From: Streptomyces tendae
Lineage (GTDB): Bacteria; Actinomycetota; Actinomycetes; Streptomycetales; Streptomycetaceae
Reading direction: 5' to 3'
DNA length: 64,000 bases
Assembly: GCF_014650435.1 (NCBI RefSeq)
Contig: NZ_BMUY01000006.1
Location: 310,001 to 374,000, forward strand
The position numbers and the translations under genes are program-made. The notes under the pieces are model-generated. The model saw only the letters and a program-made list of their open reading frames with translations. It was not told the origin of the DNA and ran no database searches. Position 1 is the first letter of the stretch, and each line of letters starts with the position of its first letter. Below, in pieces: positions 17,303 to 26,237 of the stretch.

Positions 17303-17388
17303 GGGCTGCCGCTCCGGCAGCGGCCTGACCAGCCGCCGCCGGGGCGGGGCCCACCCCACCGCGCCACCACGACGAGGAGGACATCCGC

Positions 17389-18690
17389 ATGGGACAGCCG
17401 CAGCAGCCCGAGGGGGCCGGCGCCGAGGAGGCAGCCGCCGGGACCGACAGCGGGACCGATACCGGGACCGACGCCGGGGCCGGGGCGGCGACGGGGGCGT
17501 CCGCGACCAGACCGCCCCTGCGCGTCGGCATGGTCGGCTACGCCTTCATGGGTGCCGCCCACTCCCAGGGCTGGCGCACCGCCGGCCGGGTCTTCGACCT
17601 GCCGCTGAACCCGGTGCTGGCCGCGATCTGCGGGCGGGACGCCGACGCCGTGCGCCTCGCGGCCGACCGGCACGGCTGGGCGAGCACCGAGACCGACTGG
17701 CGGACCCTGGTCGAACGGGACGACATCGACCTCGTCGACATCTGCACCCCCGGCGACAGCCACGCCGAGATCGCGCTGGCCGCGCTCGCCGCCGGGAAAC
17801 ACGTCCTGTGCGAGAAGCCGCTCGCCAACACCGTCGAGGAGGCGCAGGCGATGGCCCGCGCCGCCGAGGAGGCCGGAGCTCGCGGACAGCTGGCGATGGT
17901 CGGCTTCAACTACCGCCGGGTGCCGGCCACCGCGCTGGCCCGGCGGATGGTCGCCGAGGGCCGGGTCGGACGGCTGCGGCACCTGCGGGTGACCTACCTC
18001 CAGGACTGGCTGGTCGACCCGAAGGCCCCGCTCACCTGGCGGCTGCGCAAGGAGCTGGCCGGGTCGGGGGCGCTCGGCGACCTCGGTGCCCACATCGTCG
18101 ACCTCGCCCAGTACCTGTCGGGGGAGCGGATCGCGGGCGTCTCCGCCCTCACCGAGACCTTCGTACGGGAACGTCCGCTGCCCGCGGGCGCCCCGCGCGG
18201 CCTCTCGGCGGGCTCGGCGGACGGGGTGACGGGACAGGTGACCGTCGACGACGCCGCCGTGTTCACCGGCCGCCTCACCTCCGGCGCCCTGGTGTCCTTC
18301 GAGGCCACCCGGTACGCCACCGGCCGCAAGAACGCCCTGCGCATCGAACTCAACGGCGAGCGCGGCTCCCTCGCCTTCGACCTGGAACGGCTCAACGAGC
18401 TGGAGTACCACGACGGCACCGAGCCCGGAGAGCACGCCGGCTTCCGCCGGATCCTGGTCACCGAACCCGAACACCCCTACCTGGACGCCTGGTGGCCGCC
18501 GGGCCACGGACTCGGCTACGAGCACACCTTCGTGCACCAGGCGCGCGACCTCGTGCACGCCCTCGCCGAGGGCCGCGGGCCCGAACCCTCCTTCGCGGAC
18601 GGGCTGCAGGTGCAGCGCGTGCTCGCCGCCGTGGAGGAGAGCGCCGAGAAGAACTCCGTCTACACCCCGATCGCCCCCATCGCACTCTGA
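17389..18690 (+). CDS. Gfo/Idh/MocA-family oxidoreductase
   Basis: 433 residues. After about 44 low-complexity residues (a Gly-Thr-Asp repeat) comes the Rossmann loop VGMVGYAFMG (46-55), then CEKPLANT with the family lysine K143. The C-terminal alpha/beta domain contains GALGDLGAHIVDLAQYLSG, whose histidine and aspartate are the usual catalytic pair. Members oxidise sugars or cyclitols with NAD(P), often at C3. The gene follows the importer after 86 bases and precedes the isomerase by 16. Its likely job is to oxidise the imported sugar. Related enzymes such as rhizobial ThuB make 3-keto sugars, which would fit the ThuA and DUF1080 domains encoded downstream. Substrate not determined. Confidence 0.9.
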   Translation: MGQPQQPEGAGAEEAAAGTDSGTDTGTDAGAGAATGASATRPPLRVGMVGYAFMGAAHSQGWRTAGRVFDLPLNPVLAAICGRDADAVRLAADRHGWASTETDWRTLVERDDIDLVDICTPGDSHAEIALAALAAGKHVLCEKPLANTVEEAQAMARAAEEAGARGQLAMVGFNYRRVPATALARRMVAEGRVGRLRHLRVTYLQDWLVDPKAPLTWRLRKELAGSGALGDLGAHIVDLAQYLSGERIAGVSALTETFVRERPLPAGAPRGLSAGSADGVTGQVTVDDAAVFTGRLTSGALVSFEATRYATGRKNALRIELNGERGSLAFDLERLNELEYHDGTEPGEHAGFRRILVTEPEHPYLDAWWPPGHGLGYEHTFVHQARDLVHALAEGRGPEPSFADGLQVQRVLAAVEESAEKNSVYTPIAPIAL

Positions 18691-18706
18691 GGAGGCCGGC
18701 AGCGAC

Positions 18707-19705
18707 ATGCCACGCAACTTCACGCTCTTCACCGGACAGTGGGCGGACCTGCCGCTGGAGGAGGTCTGCCGCCTCGCCCGCGACTTCGGCTACGACGGCC
18801 TGGAACTCGCCTGCTGGGGCGACCACTTCGAGGTCGACAAGGCCCTCGCCGACCCCTCCTACGTGGACTCCCGGCACCAACTGCTCGACAAGTACGGCCT
18901 CAAGTGCTGGGCCATCTCCAACCACCTGGTCGGCCAGGCCGTCTGCGACGCCATCATCGACGAGCGCCACGAGGCGATCCTGCCCGCCCGCATCTGGGGC
19001 GACGGCGACGCGGAGGGCGTACGGCAGCGCGCCGCCGCCGAGATCAAGGACACCGCACGGGCCGCGGCCCGCTTCGGCGTCGACACCGTCATCGGATTCA
19101 CCGGCTCGGCGATCTGGCACCTGGTCGCGATGTTCCCGCCCGCGCCCGAATCGATGATCGAGCGCGGCTACCAGGACTTCGCGGACCGCTGGAACCCGAT
19201 CCTGGACGTCTTCGACGCCGAGGGCGTGCGGTTCGCGCACGAGGTGCACCCCAGCGAGATCGCCTACGACTACTGGACCACGCAGCGGGCCCTGGAGGCG
19301 GTCGGCCACCGGCCCGCGTTCGGCCTCAACTTCGACCCCTCCCACTTCGTGTGGCAGGACCTCGACCCCGTCGGCTTCCTGTGGGACTTCCGCGACCGCA
19401 TCTACCACGTCGACTGCAAGGAGGCCCGCAAGCGCCTCGACGGCCGCAACGGGCGGCTCGGCTCCCACCTCCCGTGGGGCGACCCGCGGCGCGGCTGGGA
19501 CTTCGTGTCGGCCGGCCACGGCGACGTCCCCTGGGAGGACGTGTTCCGCATGCTGCGCTCCATCGACTACCAGGGACCCGTCTCCGTCGAGTGGGAGGAC
19601 GCCGGCATGGACCGGCTGCAGGGCGCTCCCGAGGCCCTCACCCGGCTCAAGGGCTTCGACTTCGAACCGCCCACCGCGTCCTTCGACGCAGCGTTCAACA
19701 GCTGA
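18707..19705 (+). CDS. sugar phosphate isomerase/epimerase (xylose isomerase-like TIM barrel)
   Basis: 332 residues of the AP_endonuc_2 superfamily. Metal-site segments are visible in barrel order: AHEVHPSEI, FDPSHFVWQ, YHVDCKEARK and VSVEWEDAGM, providing the Glu, Asp, His and Glu ligands. The N-terminus begins directly with the first strand (FTLFTGQWADLP), so there is no signal peptide and the enzyme is cytoplasmic. It lies 16 bases after the Gfo/Idh gene, a pairing common in cyclitol and keto-sugar catabolism. It could act as an isomerase, a keto-inositol dehydratase-like enzyme or a 3-keto-glycoside lyase. The sequence does not decide which. Confidence 0.88.
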   Translation: MPRNFTLFTGQWADLPLEEVCRLARDFGYDGLELACWGDHFEVDKALADPSYVDSRHQLLDKYGLKCWAISNHLVGQAVCDAIIDERHEAILPARIWGDGDAEGVRQRAAAEIKDTARAAARFGVDTVIGFTGSAIWHLVAMFPPAPESMIERGYQDFADRWNPILDVFDAEGVRFAHEVHPSEIAYDYWTTQRALEAVGHRPAFGLNFDPSHFVWQDLDPVGFLWDFRDRIYHVDCKEARKRLDGRNGRLGSHLPWGDPRRGWDFVSAGHGDVPWEDVFRMLRSIDYQGPVSVEWEDAGMDRLQGAPEALTRLKGFDFEPPTASFDAAFNS

Positions 19706-19734
19706 TCCGCGCACCCGGCGCAGGTCGGTCGGGA

Positions 19735-19762
19735 CGGGGACCGGAGCAACCGCCGGTCCCCG
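19735..19762 (+). terminator. hairpin after the isomerase gene
   Basis: Ten-base-pair perfect stem (19735-19744 with 19753-19762, GGGGACCGG against CCGGTCCCC plus one pair) and an eight-base loop, 29 bases after the stop codon. It ends the importer operon before the separately promoted gene at 19971. Confidence 0.6.
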
Positions 19763-19787
19763 GTCGGGGCTGCCCGAATCCCGCTTT

Positions 19788-19877
19788 GTCCTGAGTTGGG
19801 TAAAAGTTCAACGAGTCCTGACCCAAGGGGTGTTGGCCCCGGAAGAACGCGGTTACCGTCCCTGAAGTGTTCAGGAC
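19788..19877. promoter_or_regulatory. three copies of GTCCTGA in the promoter region of the large secreted protein
   Basis: GTCCTGA occurs at 19788-19794 and 19815-19821 (27 bases apart) and in inverse orientation at 19871-19877. A longer dyad, TTGGGT with ACCCAA, spans 19796-19826. They sit 94-183 bases before the GTG start at 19971. The arrangement suggests binding sites for a regulator, but no promoter elements could be fixed. Confidence 0.35.
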
Positions 19878-19970
19878 ACTCACGCCTCCGGGGTGACGGC
19901 GCACCCCGGCGCCCGCATCGCACGTCATCGCACCCATCCCGTACGGCCCACCCGTTCCCGGAGGGACTTC

Positions 19971-22900
19971 GTGCACAGAACCAGACTCAAAGGCACCACG
20001 ACCGCGAGGCGCCCCAGGCTTCGCACCACCCTCGCCCTCTTCACCGGCCTGCTGCTGGCCGTGGGCACCCCGGCGACCGTCGCCGGCGCCCACCCCGGCC
20101 ACCCGGAGCACGACGAGACGGCGGCCGCCGCCGAGGGGCAGTTCCAGCAGGTTCCCCTCGCCAAGGGCGAGCCCGAGATGGGCGAGCCGATGTCGCTCGC
20201 GGTGCTCCCGGACCGCAGCGTCCTGCACACCGCCCGCGACGGCACACTGCGCCTGACCGACCAGGGCGGCGTCACCAAGGTCGCCGGCAAGATCCCCGTC
20301 TACAACCACGACGAGGAGGGCCTGCAGGGCGTAGGCATCGACCCGGACTTCGAGAACAACCGGGCGATCTACCTCTACTACGCCCCGCCGCTCGACACCC
20401 CCGCGGGCGACGCCCCGGAGAACGGCACCGCCGAGGACTTCAAGAAGTTCGACGGCGTCAACCGCCTCTCCCGCTTCGTCCTGAACGCCAACGGCACGCT
20501 GGACATGGCCAGCGAGAAGAAGGTCCTGGACGTCGCGGCCTCCCGCGGCACCTGCTGCCACGTCGGCGGCGACATCGCCTTCGACGCCGAGGGCAACCTC
20601 TACCTCTCCACCGGCGACGACTCCAACCCGTTCGCCTCCGACGGCTACACGCCGATCGACGAGCGCGCCGACCGCAACCCGGCCTTCGACGCCCGCCGCA
20701 GCGCCGGCAACACCAACGACCTGCGCGGCAAGATCCTTCGCATCAAGGTCGCCGAGGACGGCTCGTACACCGTCCCGGAGGGCAACCTCTTCGAGCCCGG
20801 CACGGAGAAGACCCGGCCCGAGATCTACGCGATGGGCTTCCGCAACCCGTTCCGGATCAGCGTCGACAAGAAGACCGGCACGGTCTACGTCGGCGACTAC
20901 GGCCCCGACGCCGGCGCCGCCGACCCGAAGCGCGGCCCCGCCGGACAGGTCGAGTTCGCCAAGGTCACCAAGGCCGCCAACTTCGGCTGGCCCTTCTGCA
21001 CCGGCGACAACGACCCGTACGTCGACTATGACTTCGCCACCGGCGCCTCCGGCGAGACCTTCGACTGCGCGGCCCCGAAGAACACCTCGCCGCACAACAC
21101 CGGCCTCACCGACCTGCCGCCCGCGCAGGCCGCGTGGATCCCCTACGACGACGACTCCGTGCCCGAGTTCGGCAGCGGCTCCGAATCCCCGATGGGCGGT
21201 CCGGTCTACCGCTACGACCCGGAGCTCGACTCCAGCGTCAAGTTCCCCGAGGAGTACGACGGGGACTTCTTCGCCGGTGAGTTCGGCCGCCGGTGGATCA
21301 AGCGGATCGAGCAGACCGAGGACGGCGCGGTCTCCAAGATCAACGACTTCCCGTGGACCGGCACCCAGATCATGGACATGGAGTTCGGCCCCGACGGCGC
21401 GCTCTACGTCCTGGACTACGGCCTGTCCTGGTTCCAGGGCGACAAGGACTCCGCCCTGTACCGGATCGAGAACGCCGCGGACGGCTTCTCGCCGATCGCC
21501 GAGGTGAGCGCGGACAAGACCTCCGGCGCGGCCGGACTGAAGGTCGCCTTCACCGCCACCGCCAAGGACGCCGACTCCCCGGACCTCACCTACAGCTGGG
21601 ACTTCGGCGACGGCACCAAGGGCGAGGGCCTCACGCCCACCCACAAGTACAAGAAGGTCGGCACCTACACCGCGACCTTCACCGCCAAGGACCCCGAGGG
21701 CAACACCGGCAACGCCAGCGTCCGGATCGTGGTCGGCAACACCGAGCCCAAGGTGGTCATCGAGACCCCCGGCAACGGCACCCTGCTGCCCATGGGCGAG
21801 CCCATCCCCTTCAAGGTGAAGGTCACCGACCCCGAGGAGACGATCGACTGCTCCAAGGTCAAGGTCGCCTACAGCCTCGGCCACGACTCCCACGCCCACG
21901 AGCTGACCAGCGAGATGGGCTGTGAGGGCACCCTCAACCCGCCGCCGGGCGACGGCGGCCACGACCCCAACGCCAACATCTACGGCGTCGTCGGCGCCAG
22001 CTACACCGACGGCGGGGCCAACGGCCAGGAGGCCCTGACCGGCACCGCCCGCACCGTGATCCAGCCCCCGCACCGCCAGGCCGAGCACTTCAGCACCCAG
22101 CAGGGCGTGTCGCCGATCGACAAGACCGGCGCCAACGGCGGCAAGACCGTCGGCGACATCAACGACGGCGACTGGATCTCCTTCAGCCCCTACAAGTTCG
22201 ACGGGCAGAAGAAGCTGACCGTACGGGCCTCCTCCGGCGGCGCCGGCGGCTACCTCGAGCTGCGCACCGGTTCGCCCACCGGTCCGCTGCACGGCTCGGC
22301 GTACATCCCGCCGACCGGCAGCTGGGAGACCTTCCAGAACGTCGACGTGCCGCTGCGGGCCCTGCCCAAGAAGACCACCGACATCTACCTGGTCTTCAAG
22401 GGCGGCGAGGGCGCGCTGTTCGACATCGACGACTTCGAGTTCTCCACGGAGCCGTTCAAGGCCGGCAAGAAGGTCCTGGTCTTCTCCAAGACCGCCGGCT
22501 TCCGCCACGACTCCATCCCGACGGGCGTCGCCGCCCTGAAGGAGCTGGGCACCCCGGCCGGCATCTCGGTCACCGCGACCGAGGAGGCCGGACAGTTCAC
22601 CACGGCCAACCTCGCCAAGTACGACGCGGTCGCCTTCCTGTCCACCACCGGTGACGTACTCAACGCCGATCAGCAGAAGGCGTTCGAGAACTACGTCAAG
22701 AACGGCGGCGGCTACATGGGCATCCACGCCGCCGCCGACACCGAGTACGACTGGGAGTTCTACGGCGGCCTCGTCGGCGCCTACTTCGACTCCCACCCGG
22801 CCATCCAGAAGGCCACCGTCCGCGTCGAGGACCACGACCACCCCGCCACCGCGCACCTGGACGACACCTGGGAGCACACCGACGAGCTGTACAACTACCG

Positions 22901-23687
22901 CACCAACCCGCGCGAGCAGGCCAAGGTCCTCGCCACCCTCGACGAGACCACCTACCAGGGCGGGAACATGAAGGGCGACCACCCGATCGCCTGGTGCCAG
23001 AGCTACGGCGGCGGCCGCTCCTTCTACACCGGCCTCGGCCACACCAAGGAGTCCTACGCGGACGAGACCTTCCGCGGCCACCTGCTCGGCGGCATGCAGT
23101 ACGCCACAGGGCAGGTCAAGGCGAACTGCAAGCCCAGCAAGGGCTACCGGGACATCTTCAACGGCCAGACGCTGGAAGGCTGGAAGCAGGCCGGCCCCGG
23201 AAAGTTCAACGTCAAGGACGGCGTCCTGGAGTCCGAGGGCGGCATGGGCCTGCTCTGGTACCAGGCCAAGGAACTGAAGTCGTACTCCCTCAAGCTCGAC
23301 TGGAAGATGCGGGGCGACGACAACTCCGGTGTCTTCGTGGGCTTCCCGGCCTCCGACGACCCCTGGTCCGCCGTCAACAAGGGCTATGAGATCCAGATCG
23401 ACGCCACGGACGCCGTGGACCGCACCACCGGTGCGATCTACACCTTCAAGGCGGCGAACATCAAGGCCCGCGACCAGGTTCTGCGGCCGCCCGGCCAGTG
23501 GAACTCCTACGAGATCAAGGTCCAGGGCGAACGCCTCCAGGTGTTCCTCAACGGAGTCAAGATCAACGACTTCACCAACAAGGACCCCGAGCGGAGCCTG
23601 ACCGACGGCTACATCGGCCTGCAGAACCACGGCGCCGACGACCAGGTCTCCTTCCGCGACATCCAGCTCAAGGAACTGCCCTCCTAG
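19971..23687 (+). CDS. secreted multidomain protein: sugar dehydrogenase, PKD, CBM6, ThuA and DUF1080
   Basis: 1238 residues, counted from GTG 19971, which follows a GGAGGG site and opens a signal peptide (about 1-40, cleavage near AGA|HPG). Domains: a glucose/sorbosone-dehydrogenase-type beta-propeller (about 50-510; GVGIDPDFENNR, MGFRNPFRIS, SPMGGPVYRYD); PKD (510-600; YSWDFGDGTKGEG); CBM6-like (704-825; GDINDGDWISF); ThuA (830-1055; VLVFSKTAGFRHDSIP, MGIHAAADTEYDW); and DUF1080 (1060-1236; IFNGQTLEGWK, NSGVFVGFP). Propellers of this family usually oxidise sugars with PQQ; ThuA proteins are linked to keto-trehalose metabolism; DUF1080 members hydrolyse 3-keto-glycosides. I infer an extracellular protein that oxidises a carbohydrate and cleaves the keto product, feeding the importer upstream. 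It has its own promoter region. Confidence 0.9.
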   Translation: MHRTRLKGTTTARRPRLRTTLALFTGLLLAVGTPATVAGAHPGHPEHDETAAAAEGQFQQVPLAKGEPEMGEPMSLAVLPDRSVLHTARDGTLRLTDQGGVTKVAGKIPVYNHDEEGLQGVGIDPDFENNRAIYLYYAPPLDTPAGDAPENGTAEDFKKFDGVNRLSRFVLNANGTLDMASEKKVLDVAASRGTCCHVGGDIAFDAEGNLYLSTGDDSNPFASDGYTPIDERADRNPAFDARRSAGNTNDLRGKILRIKVAEDGSYTVPEGNLFEPGTEKTRPEIYAMGFRNPFRISVDKKTGTVYVGDYGPDAGAADPKRGPAGQVEFAKVTKAANFGWPFCTGDNDPYVDYDFATGASGETFDCAAPKNTSPHNTGLTDLPPAQAAWIPYDDDSVPEFGSGSESPMGGPVYRYDPELDSSVKFPEEYDGDFFAGEFGRRWIKRIEQTEDGAVSKINDFPWTGTQIMDMEFGPDGALYVLDYGLSWFQGDKDSALYRIENAADGFSPIAEVSADKTSGAAGLKVAFTATAKDADSPDLTYSWDFGDGTKGEGLTPTHKYKKVGTYTATFTAKDPEGNTGNASVRIVVGNTEPKVVIETPGNGTLLPMGEPIPFKVKVTDPEETIDCSKVKVAYSLGHDSHAHELTSEMGCEGTLNPPPGDGGHDPNANIYGVVGASYTDGGANGQEALTGTARTVIQPPHRQAEHFSTQQGVSPIDKTGANGGKTVGDINDGDWISFSPYKFDGQKKLTVRASSGGAGGYLELRTGSPTGPLHGSAYIPPTGSWETFQNVDVPLRALPKKTTDIYLVFKGGEGALFDIDDFEFSTEPFKAGKKVLVFSKTAGFRHDSIPTGVAALKELGTPAGISVTATEEAGQFTTANLAKYDAVAFLSTTGDVLNADQQKAFENYVKNGGGYMGIHAAADTEYDWEFYGGLVGAYFDSHPAIQKATVRVEDHDHPATAHLDDTWEHTDELYNYRTNPREQAKVLATLDETTYQGGNMKGDHPIAWCQSYGGGRSFYTGLGHTKESYADETFRGHLLGGMQYATGQVKANCKPSKGYRDIFNGQTLEGWKQAGPGKFNVKDGVLESEGGMGLLWYQAKELKSYSLKLDWKMRGDDNSGVFVGFPASDDPWSAVNKGYEIQIDATDAVDRTTGAIYTFKAANIKARDQVLRPPGQWNSYEIKVQGERLQVFLNGVKINDFTNKDPERSLTDGYIGLQNHGADDQVSFRDIQLKELPS

Positions 23688-23749
23688 GGCGAACCGCCCC
23701 TGAGGGGTGACCTCCCGAGGGAGGCACCCCCGAGGGGCGACCGGAACGG

Positions 23750-23783
23750 CGGCGGGCGGAGGACGCCGGACCTCCGCCCGCCG
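23750..23783 (+). terminator. hairpin after the multidomain gene
   Basis: GGCGGGCGGAGG pairs perfectly with CCTCCGCCCGCC (23751-23762 and 23771-23782) across an eight-base loop, and one further pair extends the stem to 13. It lies 63 bases after the stop codon. It separates the secreted enzyme from the ebo-like operon. Confidence 0.65.
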
Positions 23784-23803
23784 TCACCCCGCACGGAACA
23801 CCT

Positions 23804-23847
23804 CCGGCCGTACCACCACGGGCTGTCCCACGCCCGGCCGTACCACC
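23804..23847. promoter_or_regulatory. two 14-bp direct repeats upstream of the ebo-like operon
   Basis: CCGGCCGTACCACC occurs at 23804-23817 and again at 23834-23847, exactly 30 bases apart (about three helical turns). The second copy ends 39 bases before the first start codon of the operon. Direct repeats phased like this are typical of activator-binding sites. Confidence 0.45.
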
Positions 23848-23886
23848 GCTCGTGTGTGCTCGACGCGCTCGACAAGGAGGCTGCCC

Positions 23887-25140
23887 ATGTCCGCGTCCCC
23901 CTCTGCTTCCTCCCGTGGCTCCCGTACCGGTGTCTGGCTGATCGGAGCCCGTGGTTCCGTCGCCACCACGGTGGTGGCGGGCTGCGCCGCCGTGACCGCG
24001 GGACTGCACCCCCCGACCGGCATGGTCACCGAGACCCCCGACTTCGCCGACGCGGGACTCCCCGCGCTCCCCTCCCTCGTCTTCGGCGGTCACGACACCG
24101 TGGACTGCCCCCTGCCCAAGCGGGCCGAGGCCCTGGCCGCGGGGGGCGTGCTGCCGCACGGACTGCCCTCGGCAGTGGGCGCCGAGCTGGCCGCGGCCGA
24201 CCGCGAGATCCGACCGGGCGGCCCGCTGCCCGGCGACACCCGCGACGAGGAGGAGCTGATCGCCGCGTTCGCCGCGGACATCACCGACTTCGCGCGCCGC
24301 TCGGGTGTGGAGCGGACGGTGGTGGTGAACGTGGCCTCCACCGAACCCGCGCCCGCCGGGGGCGCCCTCCCGGCCAGCTCCCTGTACGCGGCCGCCGCCC
24401 TGCGCGCCGGCTGCCCGTACGTCAACTTCACCCCGTCGACCGGCCTGCACCACCCGGCGCTGTCCGCACCGGCCGAGGCGAGCGGCCTGCCCCACGCCGG
24501 CCGCGACGGCAAGACCGGCCAGACCCTGCTGCGCTCGGTGCTCGGCCCGATGTTCGCGCAGCGGGCGCTGGCGGTGCGCGCCTGGTCCGGCACCAACCTC
24601 CTGGGCGGGGGCGACGGAGCCGCCCTCGCCGACCCGGCCGCGGCCGCGGCGAAGAACGCCGGCAAGGAACGCGTGCTGGCCGACACCCTCGGCGCTCCCG
24701 TCGAGGGCGAGGTCCACATCGACGACGTGCCCGCGCTCGGCGACTGGAAGACCGCCTGGGACCACGTCGCCTTCGACGGCTTCCTCGGCGCCCGCATGAT
24801 CCTCCAGACCACCTGGCAGGGCTGCGACTCGTCCCTGGCCGCGCCGCTCGTCCTCGACCTGGCCCGCCTGGTCGCCCGCGCCCACCAGCGGGGCGTGTCC
24901 GGCCCCCTGGGCGAACTGGGCTTCTTCTTCAAGGACCCGGTGGGGGACGGACCGTCCTCCCTGGCCGAGCAGTACGGGGAGCTGAAACGCTTCGCCGCAC
25001 GGCTGCGGGACGACGCGGACGGCGCCCCCACCGCCGGGGGCGGCGGCGAGGGCGGGACGAACGGTTCCGCCGGGGAGAACGGTGACGCCGTTGCCGTCCG
25101 GTCCGACGGCCTCGGCGTCGACGGCGGGGCCGGGCGATGA
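23887..25140 (+). CDS. inositol-1-phosphate synthase-like protein (archaeal type), first gene of ebo-like operon
   Basis: 417 residues of the myo-inositol-1-phosphate synthase family, which turns glucose 6-phosphate into an inositol phosphate using bound NAD+. The NAD loop is VWLIGARGSVATT (about 16-28). The catalytic region GRDGKTGQTLLRSVLGPMFA, then TNLLGGGDGAAL, DHVAFDGFLG, APLVLDLARLV and LGFFFKDP, follows the order I recall from the Archaeoglobus enzyme rather than the mycobacterial Ino1 type. The last 50 residues are low-complexity Gly/Ala. ATG 23887 follows AAGGAGG. The stop overlaps the prenyltransferase start (ATGA). In known ebo operons the comparable position is held by a dehydroquinate-synthase-like protein, EboD. 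A dedicated product rather than housekeeping inositol is likely. Confidence 0.85.
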   Translation: MSASPSASSRGSRTGVWLIGARGSVATTVVAGCAAVTAGLHPPTGMVTETPDFADAGLPALPSLVFGGHDTVDCPLPKRAEALAAGGVLPHGLPSAVGAELAAADREIRPGGPLPGDTRDEEELIAAFAADITDFARRSGVERTVVVNVASTEPAPAGGALPASSLYAAAALRAGCPYVNFTPSTGLHHPALSAPAEASGLPHAGRDGKTGQTLLRSVLGPMFAQRALAVRAWSGTNLLGGGDGAALADPAAAAAKNAGKERVLADTLGAPVEGEVHIDDVPALGDWKTAWDHVAFDGFLGARMILQTTWQGCDSSLAAPLVLDLARLVARAHQRGVSGPLGELGFFFKDPVGDGPSSLAEQYGELKRFAARLRDDADGAPTAGGGGEGGTNGSAGENGDAVAVRSDGLGVDGGAGR

Positions 25141-26237
25141 GCCGCGCCGCCGCCGCGGCGCGGGACACGGCCGGGCCGTCGGGAGCCCCGGCCGCGTCGT
25201 CGCGGCCGCCGGCCGGAGCGGCGGGGGTGCCGGGAGCGGCCTCCGGGACCGCCGGGCCGCCGCCCGCGAGCGCCGAAGCGTCCCCGCGCGCCGCCCGCCT
25301 CAGCGCCTGGGCCGAACTCCTGCGCCTGCCCGCCCTGTTCACCGTCCCCGGGGACGCCCTGGCCGGCGCGGCGGCGGCCGGTGCGCGCCCCGGGCCCCGC
25401 ACCCTGCTCGCCATCGGCTCCTCCCTGTGCCTGTACGAGGCCGGCATGGCCCTCAACGACTGGGCCGACCGCGCGGAGGACGCCGCGGAACGCCCGCACC
25501 GCCCCCTCCCGTCCGGCCGCATCCGCCCCGCCGCCGCCCTTACCGCCGCCGGGGTGCTCACCGGCGCGGGCCTGGCGCTGGCGGCCGGTGCCGGACGCCC
25601 CGCCCTCGCGGTCGCCGCGCCGCTGGCGGCCACCGTCTGGGCCTACGACCTCGCCCTGAAGCACACCCCGGCCGGTCCCGCGGCCATGGCGGCCGCCCGC
25701 GGACTGGACCTGCTCCTGGGCGCGGCCGCCACCGGCGGCGGCACCCGGGCCGCGCTGCCCTCCGCCGCGCTGCTCGGCAGCCACACGCTCGCGGTCACGG
25801 CCGTCTCCCGCCGGGAGACCACCGGCGGTTCCGTGCGGGCACCGCTGGCGGCCCTCGCGACGACGGCGGCGCTGACCGGCCTGGTCGCCCGCCGCCGCCA
25901 CCGACTCCCGGCAGGCCGGCGGGCAGCAGCCGCCCCCGGCCTGTCGGGCTCCACCCCGGCACCCACCGCCACCGAAGCCCTCACGGCCGCCCTGGGCGCC
26001 GTCTACGCCGCCACGGCGGCCCGTCCCTATTTCCATGCCGCGCTCAACCCCTCACCTCCGCTCACCCAACGCGCCGTGGGCGGCGGTATCCGGGCCACCG
26101 TCCCGCTCCAGGCCGCGCTCGCCGCCCGCTCCGGGGCGTCCGGCGCGGCGGCCACGTCGCTCCTGGTGGCGGCCCTCGCCCCGGCCGGCCGGCTGTTCGC
26201 GAGGAGGTCCGCCATGAGGAAGGTGAGCATCACATGA
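25137..26237 (+). CDS. UbiA-family prenyltransferase (EboC-like)
   Basis: 366 residues. A disordered Ala/Pro/Gly stretch (1-50) is followed by a hydrophobic protein with seven to nine helices. The first polyprenyl-diphosphate motif is NDWADRAED (107-115), followed by RPHRPLPSGRI, both typical of UbiA proteins. The second acidic motif is degenerate (AYDLALKHTP, then GLDLLLG). UbiA enzymes attach prenyl chains to aromatic or sugar-like acceptors in the membrane. The gene overlaps both neighbours by ATGA, so it is translated with the inositol phosphate synthase-like and isomerase-like proteins. It corresponds to EboC of ebo operons. A prenylated cyclitol or sugar product is a possible reading but is inference. 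Confidence 0.85.
   Translation: MSRAAAAARDTAGPSGAPAASSRPPAGAAGVPGAASGTAGPPPASAEASPRAARLSAWAELLRLPALFTVPGDALAGAAAAGARPGPRTLLAIGSSLCLYEAGMALNDWADRAEDAAERPHRPLPSGRIRPAAALTAAGVLTGAGLALAAGAGRPALAVAAPLAATVWAYDLALKHTPAGPAAMAAARGLDLLLGAAATGGGTRAALPSAALLGSHTLAVTAVSRRETTGGSVRAPLAALATTAALTGLVARRRHRLPAGRRAAAAPGLSGSTPAPTATEALTAALGAVYAATAARPYFHAALNPSPPLTQRAVGGGIRATVPLQAALAARSGASGAAATSLLVAALAPAGRLFARRSAMRKVSIT

Noticed and set aside
19695..23630. A very long open frame on the minus strand opposite the multidomain secreted protein
   Set aside because: It has no recognisable domains and a Val/Gly/Ala/Asp-rich composition expected of the antisense frame of a GC-rich gene. The plus-strand protein has a signal peptide and five recognisable domains.
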